From Thermoflexales bacterium (GTDB lineage Bacteria > Chloroflexota > Anaerolineae > J036 > Brachytrichaceae), in NCBI GenBank assembly GCA_025056965.1, contig JANWVF010000036.1:1-64000 (forward strand): 64,000 nt of DNA, given 5' to 3'. The position numbers and the translations under genes were made by a program. Positions 52,641-61,444 of the stretch are shown here, piece after piece. Positions within the stretch are counted from its first letter, which is position 1, and each line of letters starts with the position of its first letter. Under the pieces are notes generated by a model. That model searched no databases and was not told the origin of the DNA. It saw only the letters and a program-made list of their open reading frames with translations.

Positions 52641-53651
52641 ATGGAGCAAAACAGAACGGTTGAAACGCGGACGATCATCGAGCGCTTGCTCTACGAGGTG
52701 AAGAAGGTGATCGTCGGCCAAGATCACCTGCTGGAGCGCCTGGCGGTCGCGTTGCTGGCGCGCGGGCACATCCTCGTTGAAGGCGTGCCGGGGCTGGCCA
52801 AGACCATGACGATCAAGACGCTGGCCGATGCGATTGGCGGATCGTTCAAGCGCATTCAATTTACCCCCGACCTGGTTCCGGCCGATCTCGTAGGCACGCG
52901 CATCTACAACCAGAAGACCGGTGAGTTCAACGTCGCGCTCGGCCCGGTGTTCACCAATCTGCTGCTGGCCGACGAGATCAACCGCGCGCCGGCTAAGGTG
53001 CAAAGTGCCCTGTTGGAAGTGATGCAAGAGCGCCAGGTGACCATCGGCGGCGAAACATTTAAGGTGCCCAATCCGTTCTTGGTGATGGCGACCCAGAACC
53101 CGATCGAATCCGAAGGCACCTACGATTTGCCGGAGGCGCAGGTGGATCGCTTCATGATGAAGGTGATCGTGGGCTACCCTACGCCGACTGAGGAATTCGT
53201 TATCGTCGAGCGCATGACCGGCTACTTGGACGCGGTGCAGAAAGTGCTGACCACCGAGCAACTGCTCGACCTTCAAAAGCGCGCGTATCAGGTGTATGTA
53301 GATCCGGCCCTGATCGAGTACGCCATCCGCGTGGTGAACGCCACACGACGGCCGAAAGACGTCGGGCTTAAAGAGTTGGAGCGCTACATTATGTTTGGAG
53401 CCAGCCCGCGCGCCTCGATCAACCTCATCCTCACGGCCAAGGCGCTGGCTTTCGTCCGCGGCCGCACTTACGCATTGCCTGACGACGTCGTGGATATGGC
53501 GCTGGATGTGCTGCGTCATCGCATCGTTCTATCCTACGAAGCACTCTCCGATAACGTCTCCAGCGACGAGCTGATCAAGCGCATCCTTGATCGGATTCCG
53601 ATCCCGGTGGTGCCTTTGCATGAGCACGCCAACGTTCGCGTCAACGCCTGA
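52641..53651 (+). CDS. MoxR-family AAA+ ATPase (copy 2)
   Basis: 336 residues from ATG 52641, with CACGGAG upstream as SD; a TTG at 52587 would extend it but lacks support. Walker A EGVPGLAKT (Gly-Leu-Ala variant), Walker [23 protein letters not shown] and sensor 1 MATQNPIESEG are present. It heads the MoxR-DUF58-VWA-VWA module. Next to copy 1 (39760) it has a longer C-terminus and a different P-loop, so these are diverged paralogues. Confidence 0.93.
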   Translation: MEQNRTVETRTIIERLLYEVKKVIVGQDHLLERLAVALLARGHILVEGVPGLAKTMTIKTLADAIGGSFKRIQFTPDLVPADLVGTRIYNQKTGEFNVALGPVFTNLLLADEINRAPAKVQSALLEVMQERQVTIGGETFKVPNPFLVMATQNPIESEGTYDLPEAQVDRFMMKVIVGYPTPTEEFVIVERMTGYLDAVQKVLTTEQLLDLQKRAYQVYVDPALIEYAIRVVNATRRPKDVGLKELERYIMFGASPRASINLILTAKALAFVRGRTYALPDDVVDMALDVLRHRIVLSYEALSDNVSSDELIKRILDRIPIPVVPLHEHANVRVNA

Positions 53652-54525
53652 GCGCATCCTGCGTCGCCTGGACTGGCACGTAGTGCGGCGGCTGGATGGC
53701 CTGCTCCAGGGTGACTATCGCAGTTTGATGCGCGGCTACGGCTTGGATTTCGCCGATTTGCGCGAATATCAGCACGGCGACGACATCCGCTACATTGATT
53801 GGAATGTCACCGCGCGCATGGACTCGCCTTACATCCGCGAGTATCACGAGGATCATGACCTAACCGCCTGGTTCCTGCTCGACCTCAGCCCTTCTGTGGA
53901 CTTCGGCACCGTCGCCACGCAGCGCCAAAAGCGCATGGTGTTGATTGATTGCGTCGCCACGCTGGCGCGCGTGCTCAACCGCAACGGGAATCGCGTCGGC
54001 GCAGTGTTGTACGACGGCCGGGCGCAGCGCACCATCCCCGTCGGGAGTGGACGTATTCACGTGTTGCGCATCATCAACGACCTGCTCAGCTACCCACAAC
54101 TGTCGCGCGCGCCGTTCACCGATCTCACGCCGCTGCTTGAATTGGCGCTGAGCACATTCAAGCGCCGGTCGCTCATCTTGATCGTCTCCGACTTCATCAG
54201 TGTCCCCGGCTGGGAGCGCGCGCTGCACCTGCTCAACCGGCGCCATGAAGTATTAGCCGTGCGCATCTGGGATCGGCGCGAGGCCGAGTTGCCCGACGTG
54301 GGTTTGGTGGTGATGGAAGACGCCGAGACGGGCGAGCAAATCTACGTGGACACGAGCGACACCCGCTTTCGCAAGCGCTTCGAGGAGGCAGCGCGCCGGC
54401 GCGAGGCGGCGCTCAACGAGGCATTCAAGCGGGCCGGCGTGGATGCCCTGTCGCTCTCGACTGATGAAGACCTAGTGGACGCACTGATGCGCTTTGCGAC
54501 GCGCCGCAAACGGCGCCGGAGGTGA
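53620..54525 (+). CDS. DUF58 protein (soluble form)
   Basis: 301 residues from ATG 53620, overlapping the moxR end by 32 bp in another frame. The DUF58 core DLREYQHGDDIRYIDWNVTARM is followed by a vWA-like domain with DLSPSVDFG. There are no membrane helices, in contrast to the copy at 38468. The C-terminus is Arg-rich. It probably couples the MoxR ATPase to the following vWA proteins, as in aerotolerance (Bat) operons. Confidence 0.9.
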   Translation: MSTPTFASTPERILRRLDWHVVRRLDGLLQGDYRSLMRGYGLDFADLREYQHGDDIRYIDWNVTARMDSPYIREYHEDHDLTAWFLLDLSPSVDFGTVATQRQKRMVLIDCVATLARVLNRNGNRVGAVLYDGRAQRTIPVGSGRIHVLRIINDLLSYPQLSRAPFTDLTPLLELALSTFKRRSLILIVSDFISVPGWERALHLLNRRHEVLAVRIWDRREAELPDVGLVVMEDAETGEQIYVDTSDTRFRKRFEEAARRREAALNEAFKRAGVDALSLSTDEDLVDALMRFATRRKRRRR

Positions 54526-54531
54526 TGTCTC

Positions 54532-55542
54532 ATGTCCTTTATCTGGCCTGGGATGCTGTTATCTCTGCTGGCGCTGCTGCCGCTTGCGGCGTTGTATGCG
54601 CGCGCACAGGTGCGCCGCCGACAAATTGCTGCGCGCTACGGCAGCTTGGGAATCCTGCGTCAGGCCGACGGCGGCCGGCTCGGCCTGCGTCGTCACATCC
54701 CTGCGACGTTCATGTTCGCCGGCTTGGCAGTCTTGGCGGTTGCCCTCGCCCGCCCGCAAGCCGTGCTCAGCCTGCCTCGGGCACAGGGCACGGTAGTGCT
54801 CACCTTCGACGTGTCAGGCAGCATGGCCGCCGACGACATTCAGCCCACGCGCATGGAAGCTGCAAAAGCTGCGGCGCGCGAATTCGTACAGCGCCAGCCG
54901 CGCACGGTTCAAATCGGCGTAGTCGCCTTCAGCGACAGCGGCATGCAGGTGCTGCCGCCGACCGATGACCGACAGGCCATCCTATCGGCTATCGGTCGTT
55001 TGTCGCCATCGCGCGGCACCTCGCTGGCCAACGGCATCTTCGCCGCCCTCACGGCAATTGACGAGCTGGAGAGCGCAGAGACGACAAATTACTACAGCAA
55101 TCGCGCACCACAGCCGACGCCTACGCCGACGCCGATGCCACCGGGGGTATATCAGCCCGCCGTCATCGTGCTGCTCACCGACGGCGAGAACACCGTGCCG
55201 CCTGATCCGTTGGCGGCGACTGAGGCGGCCGTCTATCGTGGCGTGCGCGTCCACACCGTCGGCATGGGCAGCCCGGAAGGCGCGCTGCTAAAGATTGAAG
55301 GGTTCACCGTGCACACTCGGCTCGACGAGCCGCTGCTGCGATATATTGCTGAGCGCACCGGCGGCAGCTACTACAACGCGCAAACCGAGGACGATCTGCA
55401 CACCATCTACGATAGCATCGGCGCCCAACTGGTGGTCGAGCCGGAGGAAACCGAAATCACCGCCCTGTTCGCCGGACTGGGCGTCGTCCTGTTGCTGATC
55501 GGCGGCGCGCTGTCGCTGGCGTGGCTCAATCGCCTGCCGTGA
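54532..55542 (+). CDS. vWA-domain membrane protein, BatA-like (1)
   Basis: 336 residues. N-terminal membrane helices (about 5-22 and 58-75) and a C-terminal helix (about 310-330) flank a von Willebrand A domain. Its MIDAS motif is DVSGSM, with a later TDGEN (D of the site). A Pro/Thr-rich stretch PTPTPTPMPPG interrupts the domain after the TNYYSNRAP segment. GGAGGTGAT gives a near-perfect SD. It resembles BatA/BatB of Bacteroides aerotolerance operons. Confidence 0.9.
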   Translation: MSFIWPGMLLSLLALLPLAALYARAQVRRRQIAARYGSLGILRQADGGRLGLRRHIPATFMFAGLAVLAVALARPQAVLSLPRAQGTVVLTFDVSGSMAADDIQPTRMEAAKAAAREFVQRQPRTVQIGVVAFSDSGMQVLPPTDDRQAILSAIGRLSPSRGTSLANGIFAALTAIDELESAETTNYYSNRAPQPTPTPTPMPPGVYQPAVIVLLTDGENTVPPDPLAATEAAVYRGVRVHTVGMGSPEGALLKIEGFTVHTRLDEPLLRYIAERTGGSYYNAQTEDDLHTIYDSIGAQLVVEPEETEITALFAGLGVVLLLIGGALSLAWLNRLP

Positions 55543-55567
55543 GGCCGAAAGTTCTGGGAGGTTCATA

Positions 55568-56638
55568 ATGAGCTTGCTCTGGCCGGGATTCCTCGTTTTG
55601 TTGGCAGCGATTCCTCTGCTCATCGCGCTCTACGTTTGGATGCAGCGACGACGGCGGCGCTTCGCCGTGCGTTTCTCCAGCCTGGCGCTGGTGCGCGAGG
55701 CGCAGCCGAAGCGCGCGCGATGGAGGAGGTACCTGCCGCCGGCTTTGTTCCTCGCGGCGCTGGCAAGCCTGATGTTCGCGCTCGCGCGGCCGGTGACGGT
55801 GTTTGCCGTGCCCAGCAGCAAGACGACGATCATCATGGCGATGGACGTATCGCGCAGCATGTGCTCGACCGACATCCCGCCTAATCGCCTCGTCGCGGCC
55901 CAGAACGCGGCGCTGACGTTCATCGAAAATCAGCGGCCCGATGTGCCGATCGGCCTCGTCGCCTTCGCTGGCTTCGCGGAGCTGATCCAAGCGCCCACCA
56001 CCGATCGCGCCGCCTTGCGCGAAGCGATTTTGAGCCTGACGACCGGCCGGCGCACGGCCATCGGCAGCGCCATCCTCAAGTCGCTGGAGGTGATCGCTGA
56101 AGCAGATCCCGAGGTGCCGCCGCCGGTCACCGATCGCGCGACGACCGTTCAACCCACGCCCGTCGCCCCCGGCCAGTTCGCGCCTCACATCATCGTGCTA
56201 CTCACCGACGGCGCGAACAACGCCGGCCCGCGGCCCGAAGAGGCGGCGCAACAGGCCGCCGCGCGCGGCATTCGCGTATACACCATCGGCTTCGGCACGG
56301 CACAGGGCGGCGAGATGCCCAACTGCAATCCGCGCTACGTGGGCAACGAGCCGTATAGCAGCTTTGGGATGGGCAGCGGTGCGTTCGGGGCCGGGTTCAT
56401 GGGCCGCTTCCAACGCGGCATTGACGAGGAGACGCTCAAGCGTGTGGCGGCCATGACCTCGGCGCAATACTACCCCGCCGAGAGCCTTGAAGAGCTGGTG
56501 AGCGTCTTTCGTGACTTGCCCACCCACCTCATCGCCAAGTATCAGACGCAGGAGATCAGCTTCGCCTTCGCTGCGCTAGGCGCGCTGCTGGCAGCGCTGG
56601 CATTTGCCCTTTCGCTGTGGTGGCATCCGCTGTTGTGA
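55568..56638 (+). CDS. vWA-domain membrane protein, BatA/B-like (2)
   Basis: 356 residues, a paralogue of the preceding gene with the same layout: two N-terminal helices, vWA domain with MIDAS DVSRSM and TDGANN, C-terminal helix. The region NCNPRYVGNEPYSSFGMGSG adds a Gly/Phe/Met-rich loop not seen in the first copy. GGGAGG is the SD. Two linked vWA proteins likely form a membrane complex served by MoxR and DUF58. Confidence 0.9.
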   Translation: MSLLWPGFLVLLAAIPLLIALYVWMQRRRRRFAVRFSSLALVREAQPKRARWRRYLPPALFLAALASLMFALARPVTVFAVPSSKTTIIMAMDVSRSMCSTDIPPNRLVAAQNAALTFIENQRPDVPIGLVAFAGFAELIQAPTTDRAALREAILSLTTGRRTAIGSAILKSLEVIAEADPEVPPPVTDRATTVQPTPVAPGQFAPHIIVLLTDGANNAGPRPEEAAQQAAARGIRVYTIGFGTAQGGEMPNCNPRYVGNEPYSSFGMGSGAFGAGFMGRFQRGIDEETLKRVAAMTSAQYYPAESLEELVSVFRDLPTHLIAKYQTQEISFAFAALGALLAALAFALSLWWHPLL

Positions 56639-56731
56639 TGCCTCGGCGGCCCTCCGCGCCTGATCCACCCGGCCAGCGGCGCCGGAGCGCAATGATCTTC
56701 GCATCTACAATCTCTGCTGGGTCAATCGGCT

Positions 56732-57913
56732 ATGACGACGCGACATCCTTTACCCGGCATCCAAACGCGCGTGATTCAGGGTGCGCGCCCGTTCAACGAC
56801 ACGGCAGCCGTGATGCCGCCGATCTATCAGACGGCGACCTATCAGCTGCCCTCACCGGAGATCGGCGCGGCAATCGCCGCCGAAGTCGCGCCGACGCAGT
56901 TTTACACCCGCTACGGTTCGCCGAACAACAAGCAGGTCGAGGCGTTGCTCGCCACGCTCGAGGGCAGCGAAGCCGCGCTGGTGCTGGGCAGCGGGATGGC
57001 CGCGGTCAGCACGGCGCTGCTCTCGAATCTCAAGGCTGGCGACCATGTCGTGGCGCAGCGCACGCATTACACCGCTACCTTGTCGCTGCTGAGCGACGTG
57101 CTGCCGCGCTTCGGCATCGAGGTTACGCAAGTGGACCAGCGCGACACGGAAGCCTTCGCACGGGCGATGCGGCCGAACACCAAGATCGTCTACACCGAGA
57201 CGCCGACCAACCCGACGATGGATCTGACCGACCTGCGCGCGACCGCGGAGATCGCGCATGCGCGCGGCGCGCTGGCCATCACCGACAACACGTTTGCCTC
57301 GGCCTACAACCAGCGTCCGCTCGAGCTGGGCTACGATTTGGTCGTCCACAGCGCGACCAAGTATCTGAACGGCCACAGCGACGTGACCGCCGGCGTGATC
57401 TGCGGCTCACGCGCGTTGATCGAGAAGGCCTGGGAGCACCTACGGGTAAACGGGCCGCTGCTACATCCCTTCGAGGCATGGCTGCTGCGGCGCGGCTTGC
57501 TGACTTATGGGCTGCGCATGGCCCGGCACAATGCCAACGCCCTAGCCGTGGCGCGCTTTCTAGAGTCGCACCCGGCCGTGAGCAAGGTGTATTACCCCGG
57601 CTTGGAGTCGCATCCCCAGCATGCGCTGGCCAAACGTCAGATGCCGGGCGGATTCGGCGGGATGGTCGCGTTTGAGCTGAAGGGTGGCTATGAGGCCGCC
57701 TATCGTGCCATTGGTCGGACGAAGTTGTGCATCCTCGCCGTCAGCCTAGGCGGCGTTGAGACGCTGATCACCCACCCGGCCTCGATGGTGCACTCGCAGC
57801 AGACGGACGAGCAACGCGCGCAGGCCGGCATCGTGCCGGGTCTGATCCGGTTGTCGGTCGGCTGCGAGGACGCCGACGACATCATCGCGGATCTGGCGCA
57901 GGCGCTAGCCTAG
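56732..57913 (+). CDS. Cys/Met metabolism PLP enzyme (cystathionine gamma-lyase/synthase type)
   Basis: 393 residues of the Cys/Met metabolism family. HSATKYLNGHSDVTAG contains the PLP Lys210; ETPTNPTMDLTDL and GSGMAAVS are also typical. Methionine gamma-lyase has a key cysteine in the loop here read HYTATLSLL, and it is absent, which favours cystathionine gamma-lyase or synthase, or O-acetylhomoserine sulfhydrylase. Together with cbs (33975) a gamma-lyase would complete reverse transsulfuration to cysteine. The exact reaction cannot be fixed by sequence alone. Confidence 0.85.
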   Translation: MTTRHPLPGIQTRVIQGARPFNDTAAVMPPIYQTATYQLPSPEIGAAIAAEVAPTQFYTRYGSPNNKQVEALLATLEGSEAALVLGSGMAAVSTALLSNLKAGDHVVAQRTHYTATLSLLSDVLPRFGIEVTQVDQRDTEAFARAMRPNTKIVYTETPTNPTMDLTDLRATAEIAHARGALAITDNTFASAYNQRPLELGYDLVVHSATKYLNGHSDVTAGVICGSRALIEKAWEHLRVNGPLLHPFEAWLLRRGLLTYGLRMARHNANALAVARFLESHPAVSKVYYPGLESHPQHALAKRQMPGGFGGMVAFELKGGYEAAYRAIGRTKLCILAVSLGGVETLITHPASMVHSQQTDEQRAQAGIVPGLIRLSVGCEDADDIIADLAQALA

Positions 57914-57923
57914 GGCGGCTGCC

Positions 57924-58643
57924 TCAATGCCCGGCTTCGCCCAAATATGCGGCTTTCACCTTCGGATCGTCCAGCAGGCTCTTTCCTTGGCCGGAGAGCG
58001 TGATCCGACCGGTCTCCAACACATAGCCGCGATGAGCGACGCTCAGCGCCAGGCGCGCGTTCTGCTCGACCAGCAAGATGGTGGTGCCTTGCTGATTGAT
58101 CTCCCGGATGATGTCAAAGATCTGATCCACCAGCACCGGCGCCAGGCCCATTGAAGGCTCGTCCAACAACAGCACGCGCGGACGACCCATCAGCGCCCGG
58201 CCGATAGCCAGCATTTGCTGCTCACCGCCGGAAAGCGTGCCCCCGCGCTGATTGATGCGCTCGCGCAGGCGCGGGAAGAGCGCGAATACGCGCTCCATGT
58301 CGCGCCGAATGCCGTCCGCATCGCGGCGCTGATACGCGCCCATCTCTAGGTTCTCACGCACCGTCAGTCGAGGGAAGATGCGCCGACCTTCCGGGGACTG
58401 AAGCACGCCTCGGGCGACGATCTCATGCGGCGGCAGGTGGTCAATGCGCTGTCCCTCTAGGAGAATCTCGCCGTGGCGTGGCGTCAGCAGTCCGGAGATC
58501 GTCCGCAGCGTCGTGCTTTTGCCGGCGCCGTTTGACCCGATCAAGGTGACGATCTCGCCCTTCTCAACCACAAGCGAGATCCCTTTCAAGGCGTGGATGT
58601 TGCCGTAGTATGTGTGGACGTCTTTCAGCTCGAGGAGTGTCAT
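57924..58643 (-). CDS. ABC transporter ATPase, LivF type (second pair)
   Basis: 239 residues. Walker A GSNGAGKST, signature LSGGEQQMLAIGRAL, Walker B VLLLDEPSMGLAP. A closer match to standard LivF than the copy at 27693. It follows livG by 27 bp. No permease or binding protein adjoins, so the pair may serve a permease encoded elsewhere. Confidence 0.92.
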   Translation of the reverse strand: MTLLELKDVHTYYGNIHALKGISLVVEKGEIVTLIGSNGAGKSTTLRTISGLLTPRHGEILLEGQRIDHLPPHEIVARGVLQSPEGRRIFPRLTVRENLEMGAYQRRDADGIRRDMERVFALFPRLRERINQRGGTLSGGEQQMLAIGRALMGRPRVLLLDEPSMGLAPVLVDQIFDIIREINQQGTTILLVEQNARLALSVAHRGYVLETGRITLSGQGKSLLDDPKVKAAYLGEAGH

Positions 58644-58670
58644 GCTGCGCTCGATGCCCTCCTGTGCGCG

Positions 58671-59447
58671 TTAATCGGCGACCGTCGCGCCGCGTCCTAG
58701 ATACGCCTCCACCACCCGCGCGTTGGCGCGGATCTCCTCCGGTTTGCCCTCGGCGATCTTCTCGCCGTAGTCCAACACGGAGATGCGCTCGGAGATGGTC
58801 ATGACCACGCGCATGTCGTGTTCGATCAGGATCACCGTCAGCCCTAATTCGTCACGCAGGCGGCGGATCAATTGTGTGGCTTCGAGCGTTTCCTGCGGGT
58901 TCATGCCGGCGGTCGGCTCGTCCAACAAGACGAGCTTCGGTTCGGTAGCCAAGGCGCGTGCGATCTCCAGCCGACGCTGGTCCCCGTAGGGGAGGTTCTT
59001 GGCTAACTCGTCATAGCGCCCCTCAAGGCCGACGAACTTCAACAACTCGCGGGCGCGGGCGCGAGCACGCAGCTCTTCGGTGCGCACGCTCGGGCTTTGG
59101 GCGATGATCTGCCACATCTTCGCGCCCAGGCGCGCGTGCATTCCCACCAGCACGTTCTCAATGACGGTCATATTGTTGAACAGCCGGATGTTCTGGAAAG
59201 TGCGCGCAATGCCCTGCGCGGTGATCTGGTCAGGGCGTTGGCCGGCAATGGATACACCGTCGAAGATGATGCTGCCGTGGTCGGGCTTATAGATGCCGGT
59301 AAGCACGTTGAAGAACGTGGTCTTGCCAGCGCCGTTCGGACCGATCACGCTGACGATGCTGCCGCGCTCCACGGTGAGCGACACGTTGTTCACGGCGATC
59401 AGGCCGCCGAAGGACTTGGTGACGTTGATAGCTTCAAGTAGCGCCAT
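58671..59447 (-). CDS. ABC transporter ATPase, LivG type (second pair)
   Basis: 258 residues. Walker [10 protein letters not shown], signature [15 protein letters not shown] (canonical, unlike the copy at 28479), Walker [14 protein letters not shown] and C-terminal VVEAYLG. First gene of a two-gene livG-livF unit. Two possible promoters: TATAAA 8 nt before the ATG, and a consensus promoter at 59610-59638 with a leader of about 155 nt. Confidence 0.92.
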   Translation of the reverse strand: MALLEAINVTKSFGGLIAVNNVSLTVERGSIVSVIGPNGAGKTTFFNVLTGIYKPDHGSIIFDGVSIAGQRPDQITAQGIARTFQNIRLFNNMTVIENVLVGMHARLGAKMWQIIAQSPSVRTEELRARARARELLKFVGLEGRYDELAKNLPYGDQRRLEIARALATEPKLVLLDEPTAGMNPQETLEATQLIRRLRDELGLTVILIEHDMRVVMTISERISVLDYGEKIAEGKPEEIRANARVVEAYLGRGATVAD

Positions 59448-59603
59448 GATGGGCCTTTATAGCTTTACCTCGGCCGGCCGGGCCGCGCGCCAGGCTCTCT
59501 TTGCCTCGGTTGCACACGCCTGCCTCTAGGCGTCACCTATGCTTAGGCTCATCGCGAGCCTGGCTGGTCTCGGAAGATTAGGCAACCTGCAAACCGGTCG
59601 GGC
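59448..59603 (-). other. Leader of the second livG-livF unit with two hairpins
   Basis: If transcribed from 59610-59638, the leader holds two perfect 6-bp hairpins: 59545-59561 (AGGCTC/GAGCCT) and 59516-59533 (ACGCCT/AGGCGT). TATAAA at 59456-59461 close to the ATG may be a second, leaderless start. No gene is evident. Confidence 0.4.
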
Positions 59604-59609
59604 AGCTTG

Positions 59610-59638
59610 ACGATAATCGAGTAAGCATCCCCTGTCAA
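59610..59638 (-). promoter_or_regulatory. Consensus promoter upstream of livG-livF pair 2
   Basis: Minus strand: perfect TTGACA (59638-59633), 17-bp spacer, TATCGT (59615-59610). Confidence 0.65.
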
Positions 59639-59672
59639 GCGCATCAGTCAGCTGGCCTGCTGAGGTTCGGAC

Positions 59673-59716
59673 AGGTGAAAAGCGGGGAGATCACCAGCTC
59701 GGTGACGGTTTCACCT
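59673..59716. other. Two-tier inverted repeat downstream of the phosphodiesterase gene
   Basis: Outer arms AGGTGAAA (59673-59680) and TTTCACCT (59709-59716) enclose inner arms TCACC (59691-59695) and GGTGA (59701-59705). It lies between the phosphodiesterase stop and the livG promoter. It could be the phosphodiesterase terminator, though no T-run is seen, or an operator. The rest of 59717-59852 shows nothing else. Confidence 0.45.
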
Positions 59717-59852
59717 CCATGCCGGCGAGCTATCCTGAAAGCGGCTATGATCGCCCTTCAGACCATCACTCGCAGCTCTGTCCCAACCTCAGATCCGAAC
59801 CTCGGTTCCCTTGGCCGAGCGATGCCCAGCTTTCACATCGAGGTGCGGCCTA

Positions 59853-61118
59853 CTACAGCGCGCACATCAGGAGCGGGATCTCCATCTCTTCGCGGGTCAA
59901 TCCGCCGTGGTGGCCGTAGTAGCGGTTCTCGAACCGATCGCGCTCGTAGTAATAGACCGACTCGCCCTTGAAGGGCAACACGACGAGGTTGCCGACGCGC
60001 TCCAAGAAGCGCGCCGACGGCGACGCGCCGAAAAACCCCTCGCCGATCAGCGCCTCGGTCTTGGTGACGATAGCCTTGCCTTGCAAATGCGCACCGATGA
60101 CGGCTTCGGCCTCGTCCAGCCGCCCTGGCCTGACGTGCAGGAAGAAATCGCGCGGCGAGCCGGCCGGAATGAGCGGCTCGCCTCGGCGATTGGTCGCCAG
60201 ATAGTCCTGGAGGCGCGGCAAAGACTGGTTCAAGTAGATCGTGGTCTTGGGATTGATCTCGACCATGCCGTGGTCAGCCGTGAGGATGAGCAGCACGCGG
60301 TCGCCGCGTAGGCGGTTGAGAAAGGAGCGCTCCACCGCGACGCAGAACTGATCGAGCTCGGCCTCGATGTGCTCCGAGACCGGGCCGTATTCGTGGCCGA
60401 TGCTGTCTATGGCGCTGTAATACATCAGGAAGTAGGTCGGTCCGTCGCGCCGCTCGACGGCGCGGCGCAGGTTGACCAGCGCTTCAGGCAGCGTCTTGTA
60501 GGACAACGATCTGGCGCTCTCGTTGAGCGCGCGGGTCGGCACGGCATCGGCGAACTCACGAGGGTGGAAGAGAACCGACTTCACGCCGGCGCGGCTCAGG
60601 CGCTGATATACCGTGTCCGAGGGGAAGACGTCGGCAGGCTTAAGCCCGGCGTTAGCCAGCGTGTCACGGGCCTTCTCCCCTGCGAAGGAGAACAGCAGCG
60701 GCGCGACCATGCGATCCACTTCCGGTTGGTACTGAAACCACTCGTAGACGCCGCTCTGTGCCGGCGGCAGGCCGGTGTGGATGCATGTGACGTGGGCTGC
60801 CGTCGTAGACGGGAACTGTGCGGTGAGCTTGGAGACGACGCCCTGACGGACGAAGTGCTGCAGCAGCGGATAGCGGTCGGCGATCTGCTCGAAGTAGCGC
60901 CAGCCGAACCCATCCACGAAGAACAGCACCACGGCCTCGTAGCGGCGCGGCAAGTCGCCGAAGACATCATCCGGCAAGCGCGGCGCACCGTCGCCGGTCA
61001 GCGCGTGGCAAATCGTCCCCGGCAGGTTCGCGAAGCAGTATGAGTCGTAGAGCGGCCGGACGAAGACATCGCGCCAGCCGGCAGCATCCACGGCGCGGAT
61101 GGAGGCGTTGTTCAACAT
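59853..61118 (-). CDS. Alkaline-phosphatase-superfamily phosphodiesterase / nucleotide pyrophosphatase
   Basis: 421 residues of the AP superfamily (Phosphodiest domain). VVLFFVDGFGWRYF holds the first metal Asp, FPSTTAAHVTCIHTGLPP the nucleophilic Thr, DSIGHEYGP the metal Asp/His, and TADHGMVEI the Asp-His pair. It hydrolyses phosphodiester or pyrophosphate bonds of nucleotides or lipids. No signal peptide is obvious, so it may be cytosolic. A TACTCT box ends 8 nt before the ATG with no SD. Confidence 0.88.
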   Translation of the reverse strand: MLNNASIRAVDAAGWRDVFVRPLYDSYCFANLPGTICHALTGDGAPRLPDDVFGDLPRRYEAVVLFFVDGFGWRYFEQIADRYPLLQHFVRQGVVSKLTAQFPSTTAAHVTCIHTGLPPAQSGVYEWFQYQPEVDRMVAPLLFSFAGEKARDTLANAGLKPADVFPSDTVYQRLSRAGVKSVLFHPREFADAVPTRALNESARSLSYKTLPEALVNLRRAVERRDGPTYFLMYYSAIDSIGHEYGPVSEHIEAELDQFCVAVERSFLNRLRGDRVLLILTADHGMVEINPKTTIYLNQSLPRLQDYLATNRRGEPLIPAGSPRDFFLHVRPGRLDEAEAVIGAHLQGKAIVTKTEALIGEGFFGASPSARFLERVGNLVVLPFKGESVYYYERDRFENRYYGHHGGLTREEMEIPLLMCAL

Positions 61119-61444
61119 ACTGGGTAAGAGTATCGCAGTTCCGACGAACCGAGGTCGGCTTCCTGTGGCGTCTAGCCCAAACGTTCACGCCGCGGGCGAC
61201 TCTCGTGCGTCTCCCGTAGCATGATAGACGCATTAAAATATCGGCGCTCATGAGGCTGATCGCGTGTATCCGCCGCGACACGGCTGCCGGCGACAAGCAA
61301 ATCGTCTCTTCCCGCTCGCCTTGAACTTGCTTCGCAACGTGGACGCCGCATGCTTGGGGCTGCACGGCGGCGGTTTTGTCCCCTTAGCCCTGCCCTTTCT
61401 CGACAAGTCCAAGATTTAGAGAATCATCCTGAGGAAGAACTGTC
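61119..61444. other. Divergent intergenic region before aconitase
   Basis: About 325 bases. TACTCT at 61127-61132 is a likely -10 for the leftward phosphodiesterase gene (8-nt gap). A 24-codon frame from ATG 61251 lacks an SD and looks random. No clear aconitase promoter was found; AT-rich stretches at 61233-61243 and 61415-61427 are candidates. Confidence 0.4.

Noticed and set aside
56732-57913. Methionine gamma-lyase
   Set aside because: The active-site cysteine typical of that enzyme is absent in the HYTAT loop.
59797-59808. GAACCTCGGTTC as a second LexA box
   Set aside because: It matches GAACN4GTTC, but about one chance match per 64 kb is expected and it lies inside a 3' non-coding stretch far from any start.
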